Source of the DNA: Chitinophagaceae bacterium
GTDB lineage: Bacteria; Bacteroidota; Bacteroidia; Chitinophagales; Chitinophagaceae
DNA: 55,075 bases
Assembly (NCBI GenBank): GCA_947455215.1
Contig: CANGNA010000026.1
Span: 1-55,075, forward strand
Direction: 5' to 3'
A program made the translations under genes and the position numbers. Shown here in pieces: positions 54,284 through 55,075 of this stretch. The notes under the pieces are model-generated. The model saw nothing but the letters and a program-made list of their open reading frames with translations, did not search any database and was not told the DNA's origin. The first letter of the stretch is position 1. Each line of letters begins with the position of its first letter.

Positions 54284-55075
54284 CTAACCAAACAAAGACA
54301 TCTGCACCTGCTTTACACGCCTGAAGTCTGACAGGTTATACTCCATCTTCTCCTTATTCAGCCCATATTTACGGCAATACAGCTGGAACTGGTCTTTTAT
54401 CAGCTCTGCAAATTTGCCGTCGCCCACTATCCGATTACCGAAGCGACTATCGTTCACCTCGCCGCCGTGGCACTCACATATCTGGTGCCATACCTTGGCA
54501 GCCCTATCCGGGAAAGCCTTGTACAGCCAATCTTTGAATATAGGGCCTATGGCACCATTTAGCCTTACCACAGTGTAGCCTGCCCATCTGGCGCCTGCAT
54601 TGCTGGCGGCCTTAAGCACATCATGTATATGCATATCATTAAGGCCGGGTATCAGCGGGGCATTCATAATACCGGTGGGCACACCGGCCTTTGAGAATGT
54701 TTCTATCATCTTCAGCCTGCTCCTGTACGATGCAGTACGAGGCTCCAGCACCCGCCGCAGGTCTTCGTCGGTAGATGTAATAGAAGAGAATACTCTTACC
54801 AGGTTCAGTTTAGCCAACTCCTGTATAACATCTATATCTCGCAACACCAATGCGTTTTTACTTAACACCCCTACGGGGTTGCGATACTCCAGGCATATCT
54901 CCAACAGCTGCCTGGTTATCTTCATCTTGCGTTCTATAGGCTGGTAACAGTCGGTATTACCCGATAGCGAGATGGGCGCAGGCACCCAATTCTTGTTATC
55001 AAAGAACTTACGCAACAGGGCCGGCGCGTTGCGCTTTACCACTATCCGGCTCTCAAAATCCAGCCCCGCGCTATA
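54284..55075 (-). CDS. Radical SAM protein, PA0069/Rv2578c-like, C-terminal part
   Basis: The frame continues past the right edge, so the N-terminus with the radical SAM CxxxCxxC cluster is outside; 263 residues are visible. Visible features: GLDFESRIVVKRNAP, ISLSGNTDCYQPIE, LEICLEYRNPVGVLSKNAL, ITSTDEDLRRVLEPRTAS, and the C-terminal YTVVRLNGAIGPIFKDW. These match the PA0069-like radical SAM family, which resembles spore photoproduct lyase, and has no established substrate. The start of the antiporter gene lies 79 bases downstream of the stop in the same direction. Confidence 0.85.
   Translation of the reverse strand, partial: YSAGLDFESRIVVKRNAPALLRKFFDNKNWVPAPISLSGNTDCYQPIERKMKITRQLLEICLEYRNPVGVLSKNALVLRDIDVIQELAKLNLVRVFSSITSTDEDLRRVLEPRTASYRSRLKMIETFSKAGVPTGIMNAPLIPGLNDMHIHDVLKAASNAGARWAGYTVVRLNGAIGPIFKDWLYKAFPDRAAKVWHQICECHGGEVNDSRFGNRIVGDGKFAELIKDQFQLYCRKYGLNKEKMEYNLSDFRRVKQVQMSLFG

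Noticed and set aside
1-55075. tRNA, rRNA, insertion sequences or prophage genes
   Set aside because: No cloverleaf-like segment, transposase, integrase or phage structural gene was recognised on either strand by eye; a tRNAscan/Infernal run would settle the RNA question.

Overview
The window reads as a chromosomal segment of a Bacteroidota bacterium, probably of the Chitinophagales/Sphingobacteriales type. Several things point there. Four secreted proteins carry type IX secretion (T9SS) sorting domains. There is a CarboxypepD_reg-TonB receptor, DUF3810 and DUF4292 proteins, and a bacillithiol enzyme (BshA). A futalosine-pathway enzyme (MqnA) and a eukaryote-like NADP isocitrate dehydrogenase are present. 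Many genes have a TAnnTTTG -7 box upstream and no clear Shine-Dalgarno sequence. I see no tRNA, rRNA, CRISPR array, prophage or insertion sequence, and no gene-free stretch over 300 bases.

Layout. 1-9.8 kb holds housekeeping and envelope genes: the end of a methylmalonyl-CoA mutase, a DUF3810 membrane protein, a 1530-residue NHL/Ig-like T9SS protein, a lipoprotein, icd, trxA, a beta-barrel protein and a small membrane protein. 9.9-18.5 kb holds a DegT-fold enzyme with His in place of the PLP lysine, a DUF7619-like T9SS protein, a haem c lipoprotein, a beta-helix-like T9SS protein and a TonB receptor. The last two share an upstream motif. 18.6-24.1 kb runs bshA, DUF4292, TPR protein, sugar nucleotidyltransferase and dut, of which DUF4292, TPR and nucleotidyltransferase overlap like an operon.

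24.1-49.4 kb is a large surface-polysaccharide region. A leftward block has an O-antigen ligase/polymerase and two GT4 enzymes. A rightward block has an ABC exporter pair, multi-domain glycosyltransferases, a polytopic GT-C-like protein and an initiating sugar transferase. A short interruption follows (universal stress protein, mqnA, alpha/beta hydrolase, lipoprotein). Then comes a tightly packed rightward operon: YfhO-like protein, NAD-dependent epimerase, TPP-dependent acetolactate-synthase-like enzyme, HpcH/HpaI aldolase, SDR reductase, 3-dehydroquinate-synthase-like cyclase and GT2. A zinc-finger sugar-C-methyltransferase-like gene converges on its end.

The last operon is the most interesting part. 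TPP lyase, pyruvate-type aldolase, sugar-phosphate-cyclase fold and reductase, embedded among glycosyltransferases, suggest synthesis of an unusual carbocyclic or carbon-branched sugar for a surface glycan. This is inference from family and context. The window closes with a second Ig-like T9SS protein (LamG head, type B sorting domain), a Na+/H+ antiporter and the C-terminal part of a radical SAM protein.
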